This document shows positions 36,081 to 43,668 of a DNA stretch of 64,000 bases, piece after piece (position 1 is the first letter of the stretch; each line of letters opens with the position of its first letter). The notes beneath the pieces are model-generated. The model did not search any database and was not told where the DNA came from. It saw nothing but the letters and a program-made list of their open reading frames with translations. The DNA comes from Accumulibacter jenkinsii (GTDB lineage Bacteria; Pseudomonadota; Gammaproteobacteria; Burkholderiales; Rhodocyclaceae): the NCBI GenBank assembly GCA_036625225.1, contig JAZKUF010000004.1, positions 310,001 to 374,000 on the forward strand. The letters run 5' to 3'. A program made the position numbers and the translations under genes.

Positions 36081-36791
36081 ATGAAAAAACTGCTTACGGC
36101 ATTGCTCTTTGCGCCCGCGCTTGCCCTCGCCAGTGGCGCCGCGATTCATCTCGACAAGGCGCCCAAGGTGCAGGGAGATCAGGCAGCCCTGCAGAGCGGC
36201 GCCCGGACCTTCGTCAACTATTGTCTCAACTGCCACGGCGCGAGCTTCGTTCGCTACAACCGCCTGACCGAACTTGGCCTGACCGAGCAGCAGGTCAGGG
36301 AAAACCTGATGTTTACCGCGGACAAGGTGGGCGAACCGATGCGTGTCGCTGCGCGGGCAGGCGAACAGAAGGTGTGGTTCGGTGCAGCGCCACCGGATCT
36401 CTCGCTGATCGCCCGCGCCCGCGCGTCGGCGGACGGCAGCGGCGCCGACTGGCTGTACACCTATCTGCGCTCGTTCTATGTCGACGACAAGCGACCGACC
36501 GGCTGGAACAACACCGTTTTCGAGAACGTCGGCATGCCGCACGTCCTCTGGCAGTTGCAGGGAAAGCAGGTCCTCAACGCGGAGCACAAGCTCGAACTGG
36601 CAGAACCTGGCAGCCTGTCTCCCGCCGAGTATGACAAGGTCGTCGGCGATCTGGTCGGTTTCATGGTCTGGCTCGCCGAACCTGACGCCGGTTTCCGCCA
36701 GCGCCTGGGTTTTGGCGTCCTCGCTTTCCTCGTTGTTCTTTTCGGCTTCGCCTACGCGATGAAGAAACAGTTCTGGAAAGACATCAAGTAA
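36081..36791 (+). CDS. petC: Cytochrome c1 subunit of bc1 complex
   Basis: Heme c subunit of complex III, exported by Sec and anchored by a C-terminal helix (RLGFGVLAFLVVLFGFAYAM). The heme motif CLNCHG is near residues 48-53, and the axial Met lies in the NVGMPHVLW region. I choose the ATG at 36081 because AAAGGA is 9 bp before it and the product starts with a clean signal peptide MKKLLTALLFAPALALA. The ATG at 36072 directly abuts the ribosome site. A 15-bp tandem duplication covers the stop codon, and a large hairpin terminator follows. Confidence 0.94.
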   Translation: MKKLLTALLFAPALALASGAAIHLDKAPKVQGDQAALQSGARTFVNYCLNCHGASFVRYNRLTELGLTEQQVRENLMFTADKVGEPMRVAARAGEQKVWFGAAPPDLSLIARARASADGSGADWLYTYLRSFYVDDKRPTGWNNTVFENVGMPHVLWQLQGKQVLNAEHKLELAEPGSLSPAEYDKVVGDLVGFMVWLAEPDAGFRQRLGFGVLAFLVVLFGFAYAMKKQFWKDIK

Positions 36792-36811
36792 CTGTCCATC
36801 AAGTAACTGTC
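36782..36811 (+). repeat. 15-bp tandem duplication at the petC stop
   Basis: CATCAAGTAACTGTC is present twice in direct succession (36782-36796 and 36797-36811). The first copy contains the petC stop codon, so the second lies entirely in the 3' untranslated region and does not change the protein. Confidence 0.9.
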
Positions 36812-36835
36812 GCACAAACGCCGGGTTTCAAGCCG

Positions 36836-36895
36836 CGGCATCGCCGGTGAGGGCGCGACAAGCGCCCGCAGCCGAGGCGATGCCGATTCGTTTTT
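36836..36895 (+). terminator. Terminator after petABC
   Basis: Outer stem CGGCATCGCC / GGCGATGCCG (36836-36845 with 36876-36885) encloses a second stem GGGCGC / GCGCCC (36851-36856 with 36862-36867). A TTTTT run lies at 36891-36895. The sspA ribosome site GAGGG begins directly after the T run, so sspA must rely on readthrough or a promoter within this space. Confidence 0.75.
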
Positions 36896-36908
36896 GAGGG
36901 TATTGATC

Positions 36909-37505
36909 ATGATGAATCTCTATTCGGGAACCACCTGCCCGTTCAGTCACCGTTGCCGTATCGTACTTTACGAAAAGGGAATGGATTTCCAGGTGATCGA
37001 CGTCGATCTCTTCGCCAAGCCCGAAGAGATCGCCATCATCAACCCCTATGGCCGGGTGCCGGTGCTCGTTGAACGCGATCTCATTCTCTATGAGCCGAAC
37101 ATCATCAACGAATATATCGACGAGCGCTTCCCGCATCCGCAGTTGATGCCGGCGGATCCGATCATGCGCGCCCGCGCCCGTCAGCTGCTGATCACCATGG
37201 AGCGCGAAGTCTTCTCGTACATCGAACCCCTCGAGAAGAACACCAAGCTCGCCGAGCGCTCGCGCCAGCAGATTCGCGACCGGCTGACCGAAATGGCACC
37301 CGTCTTCGTCAAGCAGAAGCACATGCTCGGCGAAGATTTTTCGATGCTCGACGTCGCCATCGCCCCTCTGCTCTGGCGGCTCGACCATTACGGCATCGAG
37401 CTGTCGAGAGTCGCGGCGCCGCTGATGAAGTACGGCGAGCGCATCTTCAGCCGCCAGGGCTTCATCGACGCGCTGACCCCGTCCGAAAAAGCGATGCGCA
37501 AATAG
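36909..37505 (+). CDS. sspA: Stringent starvation protein A
   Basis: GST-fold protein that binds RNA polymerase and supports stationary-phase and acid/starvation gene expression. The 198 residues begin MMNLYSGTTCPFSHRCRIVL, the SspA N-terminus; INPYGRVPVLVERDLILYEPNIINEYIDE is the conserved thioredoxin-like part, although glutathione transferase activity is not expected. ATG at 36909 has GAGGG 8 bp upstream. sspB follows 52 bp downstream, as is usual in beta- and gammaproteobacteria. Confidence 0.94.
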   Translation: MMNLYSGTTCPFSHRCRIVLYEKGMDFQVIDVDLFAKPEEIAIINPYGRVPVLVERDLILYEPNIINEYIDERFPHPQLMPADPIMRARARQLLITMEREVFSYIEPLEKNTKLAERSRQQIRDRLTEMAPVFVKQKHMLGEDFSMLDVAIAPLLWRLDHYGIELSRVAAPLMKYGERIFSRQGFIDALTPSEKAMRK

Positions 37506-37557
37506 CCGCTACCGGCTTGTCGCGCAGCGCTTACGGATTCCGGCCCACCCTGAGGGA

Positions 37558-37971
37558 ATGAACATGGACCTGCCGTCGACCAAACCCTACCTGATCCGCG
37601 CCATTCACCAATGGTGTTGCGACAACGGCTTCACGCCCTACCTCGCGGTGGCGGTCGACGACCGCACGCGCGTCCCGCGCGAACATGTTCGCGACGGACA
37701 GATCGTGCTCAATGTCGGCTACGATGCCACCGCCCATCTCAGCCTGGACAACAGCGGCATCAGCTTCCAGGCCCGTTTCAGCGGGGTCGCCCGCGACATC
37801 TCGATCCCGATCGGCAATGTCTCGGCCATCTACGCACGCGAAAACGGCGCCGGCATGGCTTTCGAACCGGAAAGCGCCACGGCTTCCAGCGAGCGCAGCG
37901 AGGACCCCCCGGACGAGCCGCCCGAGCCGCCGCCCCCTGCCCGGCGTGCGAGGTTGCAGCGCATCAAGTAA
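37558..37971 (+). CDS. sspB: ClpXP protease specificity-enhancing factor SspB
   Basis: Adaptor that brings ssrA-tagged and other substrates to ClpXP. The 137-residue product has the conserved N-terminal fold (YLIRAIHQWCCDNGFTPYLAV, VPREHVRDGQIVLNV, ISFQARFSGVARDISIPI). The acidic, Pro-rich tail ends in a basic stretch; in E. coli the flexible tail carries the ClpX-binding peptide. It is cotranscribed with sspA. Confidence 0.93.
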   Translation: MNMDLPSTKPYLIRAIHQWCCDNGFTPYLAVAVDDRTRVPREHVRDGQIVLNVGYDATAHLSLDNSGISFQARFSGVARDISIPIGNVSAIYARENGAGMAFEPESATASSERSEDPPDEPPEPPPPARRARLQRIK

Positions 37972-37985
37972 TCGACGCGTTCTCT

Positions 37986-38014
37986 TTGACGACCGGCAAG
38001 CGATTCGCTATACT
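37986..38014 (+). promoter_or_regulatory. Promoter of tRNA-Phe
   Basis: TTGACG (37986-37991) and TATACT (38009-38014) are separated by exactly 17 bp. Both hexamers are close to sigma-70 consensus, and the -10 ends 12 bp before the mature tRNA 5' end. Confidence 0.85.
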
Positions 38015-38026
38015 TCGCACCTCGTT

Positions 38027-38102
<76 letters not shown>

Positions 38103-38127
38103 AGAACAAGCCTCTGAAGCACAAGAA

Positions 38128-38163
38128 GAAAACGCCAACCATCACCGGTTGGCGTTTTCGTTT
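38128..38163 (+). terminator. Terminator after tRNA-Phe
   Basis: A 13-bp perfect stem (38128-38140 with 38147-38159; arm GAAAACGCCAACC) around the loop ATCACC, with T-rich flanks on the downstream side. The A/T-rich stem ends make it potentially active on both strands. Confidence 0.88.
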
Positions 38164-38230
38164 GCCCTGACACCAAGTCCGCGTGTCTGGCCATTCCCCG
38201 CCCGGGTCTGCACCTTCACTCCGAAAGTCG

Positions 38231-38411
38231 TTGCTGAGAACTTTCATTCTGCCTGCCCTGCTCTGGCTGCGCCGTGGTAGCGGTCGCTGACGCTGCGGTG
38301 ACCGTGGTGGCAACAACGGTCAAGGTTGGCGCCACGGTCGTCGGTACGACCGTCGATGTGGCTGCCGCTGGCGTCAAGGCTGTTGCGGGCAGTTCTGACG
38401 ACAGGAAGTGA
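38231..38411 (+). pseudogene. Small lipoprotein (NF038104-like), frameshifted
   Basis: From 38271 to the stop at 38411 one frame reads AVVAVADAAVTVVATTV, then KVGATVVGTTVDVAAAGVKA, and ends with SSDDRK, a Val/Ala/Thr-rich pattern I associate with a family of short bacterial lipoproteins. The N-terminal signal lies in another frame (LLRTFILPALLW from TTG at 38231). Adding one CT to the CTCT run near 38261 would fuse the two into a signal sequence ending LLSGC, a proper lipobox. I infer a two-base contraction that broke the gene; GTG at 38274 could still express the tail without a signal. Confidence 0.55.
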
Positions 38412-38859
38412 GAACAGGCGAGGCCGCCGATGGATAGGAGCGGGATATGTCAGCGGTTCCCGAATGTCTGCTTACGGCCAGGAGCGGACGGTCGCCTACC
38501 CCTCCGAGCAGTCATCTGAACGGCCACTTGGCTCGGAAATCTGCCGGAAAGCCTACGCCAGCAACTCCGCCATTGCGGTCATTGGGAGTGTGCGCCACCA
38601 ACGGCTGCAATGAATAATAGGTCACCGGTCATGGCCGGGGAAGTCGGCTCGAACGACCGCTCGGCACGTCAGGTTTTCGGCTTTTTGTTGTGAGCAGCTA
38701 GGTCGCGCGTGGTAACCTATGTGGTACCCGTTGGCGTTCTCCTTGCCGACGGGCTCTATGTCAAACCCGATGGTGCAACCACGCGAGGATGCCAGTTCGG
38801 CAGTTGGGTCGGTGTACTGGGTGGACCGCAAGCGACGCGAGAAAAGAACGAGGCAAACT
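38412..38859. other. 448-bp stretch without a supported gene
   Basis: Between the broken lipoprotein gene and the antitoxin gene. Short open frames exist in several frames but none has family character or a convincing ribosome site. No partner toxin gene is recognisable upstream of the antitoxin. Probably decayed accessory DNA. Confidence 0.5.
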
Positions 38860-39192
38860 ATGGCACTTACACGCGATTTCAAGGCAACGATCCAGGCACG
38901 TGTGCTGGCCGATCCGAAGTTCCGCGATGCGCTTCTAAAGGAAGGCGTGGAGACCATGTTGGCCGGAGACATAGATGGTGGCAAATCGATCCTTCGGGAC
39001 TATATTAAGGCAACTGTCGGCTTCGAGAAACTAGGCGCCGAAACCGGCTCGTCGCCAAAGAGCTTAATCCGCATGTTCGGCTCCGGTGGCAACCCACAGG
39101 CGCGCAACCTGTTCGGCATCATTAGCCATCTTCAGCGTGACGCCGGCCTTACGCTGCATGTGACGGCTCAGCAGGACAGACGCGCGCAATGA
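38860..39192 (+). CDS. HigA-like addiction-module antidote / HTH regulator, apparently without a toxin
   Basis: 110-residue protein of the putative addiction-module antidote type. It starts MALTRDFKATIQARV, has the middle segment EGVETMLAGDIDGGKSILRDY, and a Cro/XRE-like helix-turn-helix around LGAETGSSPKSLIRMFGSGG and ARNLFGIISHLQRD. ATG at 38860 has GAGG 6 bp before it; the frame is open upstream but without family similarity. Members normally pair with a RelE/Gp49-type toxin; none is visible on either side. It lies 142 bp before the ATPase/protease pair and could regulate it, but that is speculation. Confidence 0.75.
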   Translation: MALTRDFKATIQARVLADPKFRDALLKEGVETMLAGDIDGGKSILRDYIKATVGFEKLGAETGSSPKSLIRMFGSGGNPQARNLFGIISHLQRDAGLTLHVTAQQDRRAQ

Positions 39193-39334
39193 CTGCACGC
39201 GACGCGCAATCAACAGACAACCGAGAAATGTCTGATCCGCTCGTTCGTAGATGTGGACAAGCGGATTTCATAGTGGAATACGATCCGCCGACGTGGCATC
39301 AACGGCGCGATGGTTTGCTAATGCAAGGTATCCC

Positions 39335-40345
39335 ATGAACGCAGATATTCTCAAAAGGGTAGTCCGGGCCATCGCCGACGGTTCACAAAGCGACCTTGAT
39401 CACTTGGCGTTCAAGATCGTCGAAGCCGAGCGCAAGACCGGCCACGTCAGACTGGCTGAGCAACTGGAGGCCATCCTCAAACAGCCCAAGGCGAAACGAG
39501 CGGAATCTGTTTCGAATCCACCGGCAGATATTGAGCGAACGCTCAAAGAGTTGCCGATGAGTCGGCGACACGGCGAAACGCTGGCGACGTTGATCCCGAC
39601 TGAACACCTTGAGCACCACATGGTGTTACCAGAGTCCGTCGAGCAGCGCTTCGCCCGCATTGAATCCGAATATGCGGCACGCGATCGGCTGCGCATATTT
39701 GGTCTTAAGCCACGGAAGACCGTGCTCTTGTACGGCCCGCCCGGCTGCGGTAAGTCGCTCGGTGCAAAACGCCTTGCTTGGAACATCGGACTTCCGTTGA
39801 TGAAGGTCCGTTTCGATGTGCTTATATCGTCCTTCTTTGGCGAATCAGCACAAAACCTGCGATCAATCTTCAGCGCGGCGAAGGAGAAGCCCTGTGTGCT
39901 CCTGCTGGACGAATGTGACTTTATCGCCCGTTCGCGCACGAACTCCAAGGACATCGGCGAGGTGTCACGCATCGTGAACGCGTTGCTTCAGCTCATGGAG
40001 GAGTACGACGCACCGGGACTACTGGTCGCGACGACGAATCTCGAGTCCGCACTGGACCCGGCGCTCTTCCGCCGCTTTGACGATGTTTTCTCAATCCCGG
40101 TGCCTGGCCCAGCCGAGATCGAGCAGCTTTTGCGGATGACGCTCTCCACAGTGCAGATGGAGAAGGATGTTTTTTGGGAACAACTGGTTACGAAGCTGAC
40201 AGGGTCGTCCGCCGCGATGGTCGTCAAAGCTGCTCAGGATGCCGCAAAGGCGGCTGTGTTGGCTGGCGGCGTATCCTTATCGAATGACAGGCTTGTTCAA
40301 GCGATCGATGAGCTGCAACGGCACGACGCGGGACAAGCGGCCTGA
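39335..40345 (+). CDS. ietA: AAA+ ATPase, IetA-like component of an ATPase-subtilase conflict system
   Basis: 336-residue AAA+ ATPase. The N-terminal 95 residues are helical and charged, followed by Walker A GPPGCGKS (134-141), Walker B VLLLDECD with Asp192-Glu193, sensor 1 VATTN, and the arginine-finger region LFRRFDDVFSIP, similar to the FtsH/spastin-like clade. It ends 3 bp before the subtilase gene, implying a strict two-gene operon. In Agrobacterium Ti plasmids IetA (ATPase) acts as antitoxin to the protease IetS, and relatives were reported as anti-phage. Assignment rests on the pairing and domain types, not on alignment. ATG at 39335 has AAGG upstream. Confidence 0.78.
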   Translation: MNADILKRVVRAIADGSQSDLDHLAFKIVEAERKTGHVRLAEQLEAILKQPKAKRAESVSNPPADIERTLKELPMSRRHGETLATLIPTEHLEHHMVLPESVEQRFARIESEYAARDRLRIFGLKPRKTVLLYGPPGCGKSLGAKRLAWNIGLPLMKVRFDVLISSFFGESAQNLRSIFSAAKEKPCVLLLDECDFIARSRTNSKDIGEVSRIVNALLQLMEEYDAPGLLVATTNLESALDPALFRRFDDVFSIPVPGPAEIEQLLRMTLSTVQMEKDVFWEQLVTKLTGSSAAMVVKAAQDAAKAAVLAGGVSLSNDRLVQAIDELQRHDAGQAA

Positions 40346-40348
40346 ACC

Positions 40349-43036
40349 ATGTCTGGCGAGCATAATTTCGAATACCTGCCGCTGATACGCACCTTCAAAG
40401 GCCCAGCCAAACTGGGTAGGCCTCCCATGCCCTCGCAACAATCGTTCGCTAACAGAAACGCGCGTCAAGCGCACAGTCTCGCACTCGACACAGCCGCGCA
40501 AGCGTTCAGCGAAAATTGGCAAACGCGCAAGGCGCAGCGGCAGGCGGCAGGTCAGGCCTTGCCGGATATCCCGTCAGGCGTCCCGATCCTCTTGCAGGTT
40601 GATCCTAACCTCGACCTGGACGTGCTGCGCGAGAAGTTCGCCTTTGAAATCGTCGCCGAACAAGAGGAAGGCTACGTGATTGTGGCGTCTGAAGACATTC
40701 AGATCGCCCCCTTTCGGGCGATGCTTCAAGGCTTCGCCGGCACAGTGCGTGGATCGGCAATGATCGCCCAGGTGCATAAGTTGTTTGACGATCCAAACCA
40801 AACAGATCGCTTGGGACGCATCCTCTCCGAACACCTCATGAACACATGGGGCAACATCGACGACGACCAACTCTACGTCGTAGACATTGGCATTGCCTGT
40901 GCGGGCACTCGAGAAATTCCCACACGTCCCACGCGTGGCAGGCGCACCACGGACGCAGATTGGGCAGCCAAAGAGCTTGCCTGGTCGGAGGCGCGCGCCA
41001 GCGCCTACGACGAGTGGGACGACATCAAGAGAGAGCGCGAAACCGCGATCCAGAGATTCGCCGATTTCTACCATGCTGAGATCCTGCACCTTGTTGACGG
41101 ATCCGACTTCGACGCAGGCGTTCTTGCCGACAGCTTTACGATTAGGCTGAAGATTTCAGGGAAGGGGCTGAAGGATTTCGTTCTCAACTATCCCTACGTC
41201 TTCGAGGTCGTTGAACCGGAAGACATCGCGTTTCCGCAGAACCTCGGGCAACCGGGAACTGCGCCTCAACCGGTTGTCGCTCCGATCGCACCCGATGCCG
41301 ATGCACCTGCAGTCTGTGTCATCGATAGTGGCATTCAGGAGGGGCATCTACTGCTTCAGCCCGCGATCGACCAAAGCTCTTCGCACTGTTTCCTGCCCGG
41401 CAAGTCTGCTACTGATGCGGGTGACTACGTGGCCGGCGGTGGTCATGGGACGCGCGTCGCCGGCGCGGTCTTGTACGGCGAGGAGGTGGCCAAAGCTGGG
41501 ACACCCAATCTGCCGTTCTGGATTCAGAATGCGCGCGTCCTCGACGACGACAACCGTATGCCAGACAAGGTTTTTCCAGCCGAGGCGATGCGCATGGCGG
41601 TCGAGCGTTATCACTTAGGGCCGCGTACTACTCGTATCTTCAATCACTCGATCAACGCCTACGGCTATTGTCGCTCGCGCTACATGTCGTCCTGGGCGGC
41701 GGAGATTGATGCGCTCTCGAATCAGTACGATGTACTGATCATTCAAAGCGCCGGCAACCTTCGGCTCACTGGACCAATGTCTTACCCTGGCGTCAAGGAT
41801 CATCTAGACGCTGGTCGCACATATCCTGGATATCTCTACGAACCGGCAGCACGCGTCGCCAACCCAGGGCAAAGCCTCCAAGCTCTGACGGTTGGCTCTA
41901 TAGCGTATGGCGCCTTTGAAGCCGGCAACTGGCGTAGCTTCGCGACCGAGCCCGACTTCCCCTCTGCATTTTCGCGGTCCGGCCCCGGCATCTGGAACGT
42001 CATCAAGCCGGAAGTGGTGGAATATGGCGGTGACCTTATTCGCACGAGCAATCAGCCGACTGACGTACAAGGAGGGGGCGGTATTCCAGCAGCTTGCCCG
42101 GAGTTGGTTCGCTCGACTATGTTTCCGCCTGGACCAGCGGCCGATCGCGACGCAACCGGCACTTCTTTTGCCACGCCGAAGGTGGCCCGAATTGCGGCGC
42201 AACTGCAGCGCCTCTTGCCAGCTGAACCGACACTGCTCTACCGCGCATTGTTGGTGCAATCCGCGCAATGGCCGACTTGGGCTGAAGGCGTGCTCTCGCA
42301 GCTGCGATTGCCAAATGGGCAGCAGACCCAAGCGATGCGGCAACGGTTGCTGGATAACGCTTCGCAAATCATCCGCTGTATTGGCTTCGGAATTCCGGAC
42401 CAGACTCGCGCCACGGTGAACACTGATCACCGTACCACCTTCATCACGAGTGCCGAAACTCCGATCCATGCAGGGGAGTGTCACATTTACCAAGTCCCGA
42501 TCCCTGCTGCCTTGCGTCAGCAGGCGGACGAATACGACATCCGGATCGATGTAACGCTTTCCTATGTGGCTCAGCCGCGTCGTACGCGCCGCAACCCACG
42601 CCGCTATCTGTCAACCTGGGTGGACTGGGTGACCAGCAAGCTGGGCGAGGGACTCAACGACTTCCGTGTTCGAGCCATGAAGGATGAAGAAAACGAAGGC
42701 GAGCCGTTGACTGGTTCAACCCTTCCGTGGACTCTTCAGGAAAGTTTGACGACAGGTCTGATCCGTAACACCCGCCGCAACAGCGGCACGGTGCAGAAGG
42801 ACTGGGCCATCGTGAGGTCAAATTCCTTGCCGGACCACTTCTGCATCGCCGTGCGCGGACACCAAGGATGGAGCCGTGACCCCGACACAACGGCACGCTA
42901 TGCGCTCGCCGTCACATTCGAAATAGTCGGGCAGGAGATCAGCATCTACGACGCGCTGCGGACTGCAGTCATTGAGCTGCAAACGCAGATTGAAACAGAG
43001 GTTGAAGTCGAGATGGAGGTCCAACTCGATGAGTAA
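40349..43036 (+). CDS. ietS: Subtilisin-like serine protease, IetS-like component
   Basis: 895-residue S8 (subtilisin) protease without signal peptide or membrane segment, so it should be cytoplasmic. The catalytic triad is complete: Asp326 in VIDSG, His366 in GHGTRVAG, Ser606 in GTSFATP, with oxyanion Asn470 in QSAGN. About 320 residues precede the protease domain and about 270 follow it; the tail ends in a very acidic Glu/Val run. The uncommon intracellular placement and the coupled AAA+ gene fit the IetAS toxin-antitoxin/anti-phage type, in which the protease is the toxic part. Natural substrate is unknown. Codon use is more A/T-tolerant than in flanking core genes, which suggests transfer. 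Confidence 0.8.
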   Translation: MSGEHNFEYLPLIRTFKGPAKLGRPPMPSQQSFANRNARQAHSLALDTAAQAFSENWQTRKAQRQAAGQALPDIPSGVPILLQVDPNLDLDVLREKFAFEIVAEQEEGYVIVASEDIQIAPFRAMLQGFAGTVRGSAMIAQVHKLFDDPNQTDRLGRILSEHLMNTWGNIDDDQLYVVDIGIACAGTREIPTRPTRGRRTTDADWAAKELAWSEARASAYDEWDDIKRERETAIQRFADFYHAEILHLVDGSDFDAGVLADSFTIRLKISGKGLKDFVLNYPYVFEVVEPEDIAFPQNLGQPGTAPQPVVAPIAPDADAPAVCVIDSGIQEGHLLLQPAIDQSSSHCFLPGKSATDAGDYVAGGGHGTRVAGAVLYGEEVAKAGTPNLPFWIQNARVLDDDNRMPDKVFPAEAMRMAVERYHLGPRTTRIFNHSINAYGYCRSRYMSSWAAEIDALSNQYDVLIIQSAGNLRLTGPMSYPGVKDHLDAGRTYPGYLYEPAARVANPGQSLQALTVGSIAYGAFEAGNWRSFATEPDFPSAFSRSGPGIWNVIKPEVVEYGGDLIRTSNQPTDVQGGGGIPAACPELVRSTMFPPGPAADRDATGTSFATPKVARIAAQLQRLLPAEPTLLYRALLVQSAQWPTWAEGVLSQLRLPNGQQTQAMRQRLLDNASQIIRCIGFGIPDQTRATVNTDHRTTFITSAETPIHAGECHIYQVPIPAALRQQADEYDIRIDVTLSYVAQPRRTRRNPRRYLSTWVDWVTSKLGEGLNDFRVRAMKDEENEGEPLTGSTLPWTLQESLTTGLIRNTRRNSGTVQKDWAIVRSNSLPDHFCIAVRGHQGWSRDPDTTARYALAVTFEIVGQEISIYDALRTAVIELQTQIETEVEVEMEVQLDE

Positions 43037-43668
43037 GACGTTCGACGCGCGCGCTCCCACTCGCCCTTGTGAAGCTTTGCAGGCGGACTGCGCGCATACT
43101 CATGAGAAGTCCGTCGCGCCAAGCGACTCCTTGAGCACATTGACCAGCCCACAATGAAGGGCTTTCGCGTTCTCAAACGAGCCAAAACGAAGGCTTAGAA
43201 AAACACCCTGCTAACCCTGCGTCAAGCCGACAACCGTAATCGTGGCGCTCTTCAAACGGACCACCTCTCGCGGCGACAGGTTGCGTCAACGTTCCTGAGA
43301 GTAGGCGTTCTCACGCCGCCAACTTCGGCTTAGGGTCGGGTGCGGTACCAGCCTCAGGTGCCAAGCGTTCGTTCGAGCCGATTTCCCGTCTAATGACTGC
43401 TGACTTCTTCGTGGCGGACGTTGGGCAGGCGCTCCAAAATGTCCGCTCAGGCCGAGAACTTGCCAGTAAGCAGTCGGCTGGAACGGCAGGTCTACTTTGT
43501 TACCTGCCATTCAGCAGGCGGCTGGCTGAAGGTCCGCATTGGGTCGGTATCAGCCCCTGACGTATTTTCTCCAAAACCGCAGCTGATCAGGACAAGTTAC
43601 CCGTAGGTGTGTCGTTTAGCCTGCGCGCTCGATCTTTCCACGGGCAGGCAGCAATGCAGCGACAGGCA
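43037..43668. other. 632-bp stretch without a supported gene
   Basis: Between the protease gene and the convergent chemoreceptor gene. I see only short frames without ribosome sites or family character, small hairpins (for example around 43309-43320), and no copy of the tRNA-Phe 3' end. It looks like decayed accessory DNA. Confidence 0.5.
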
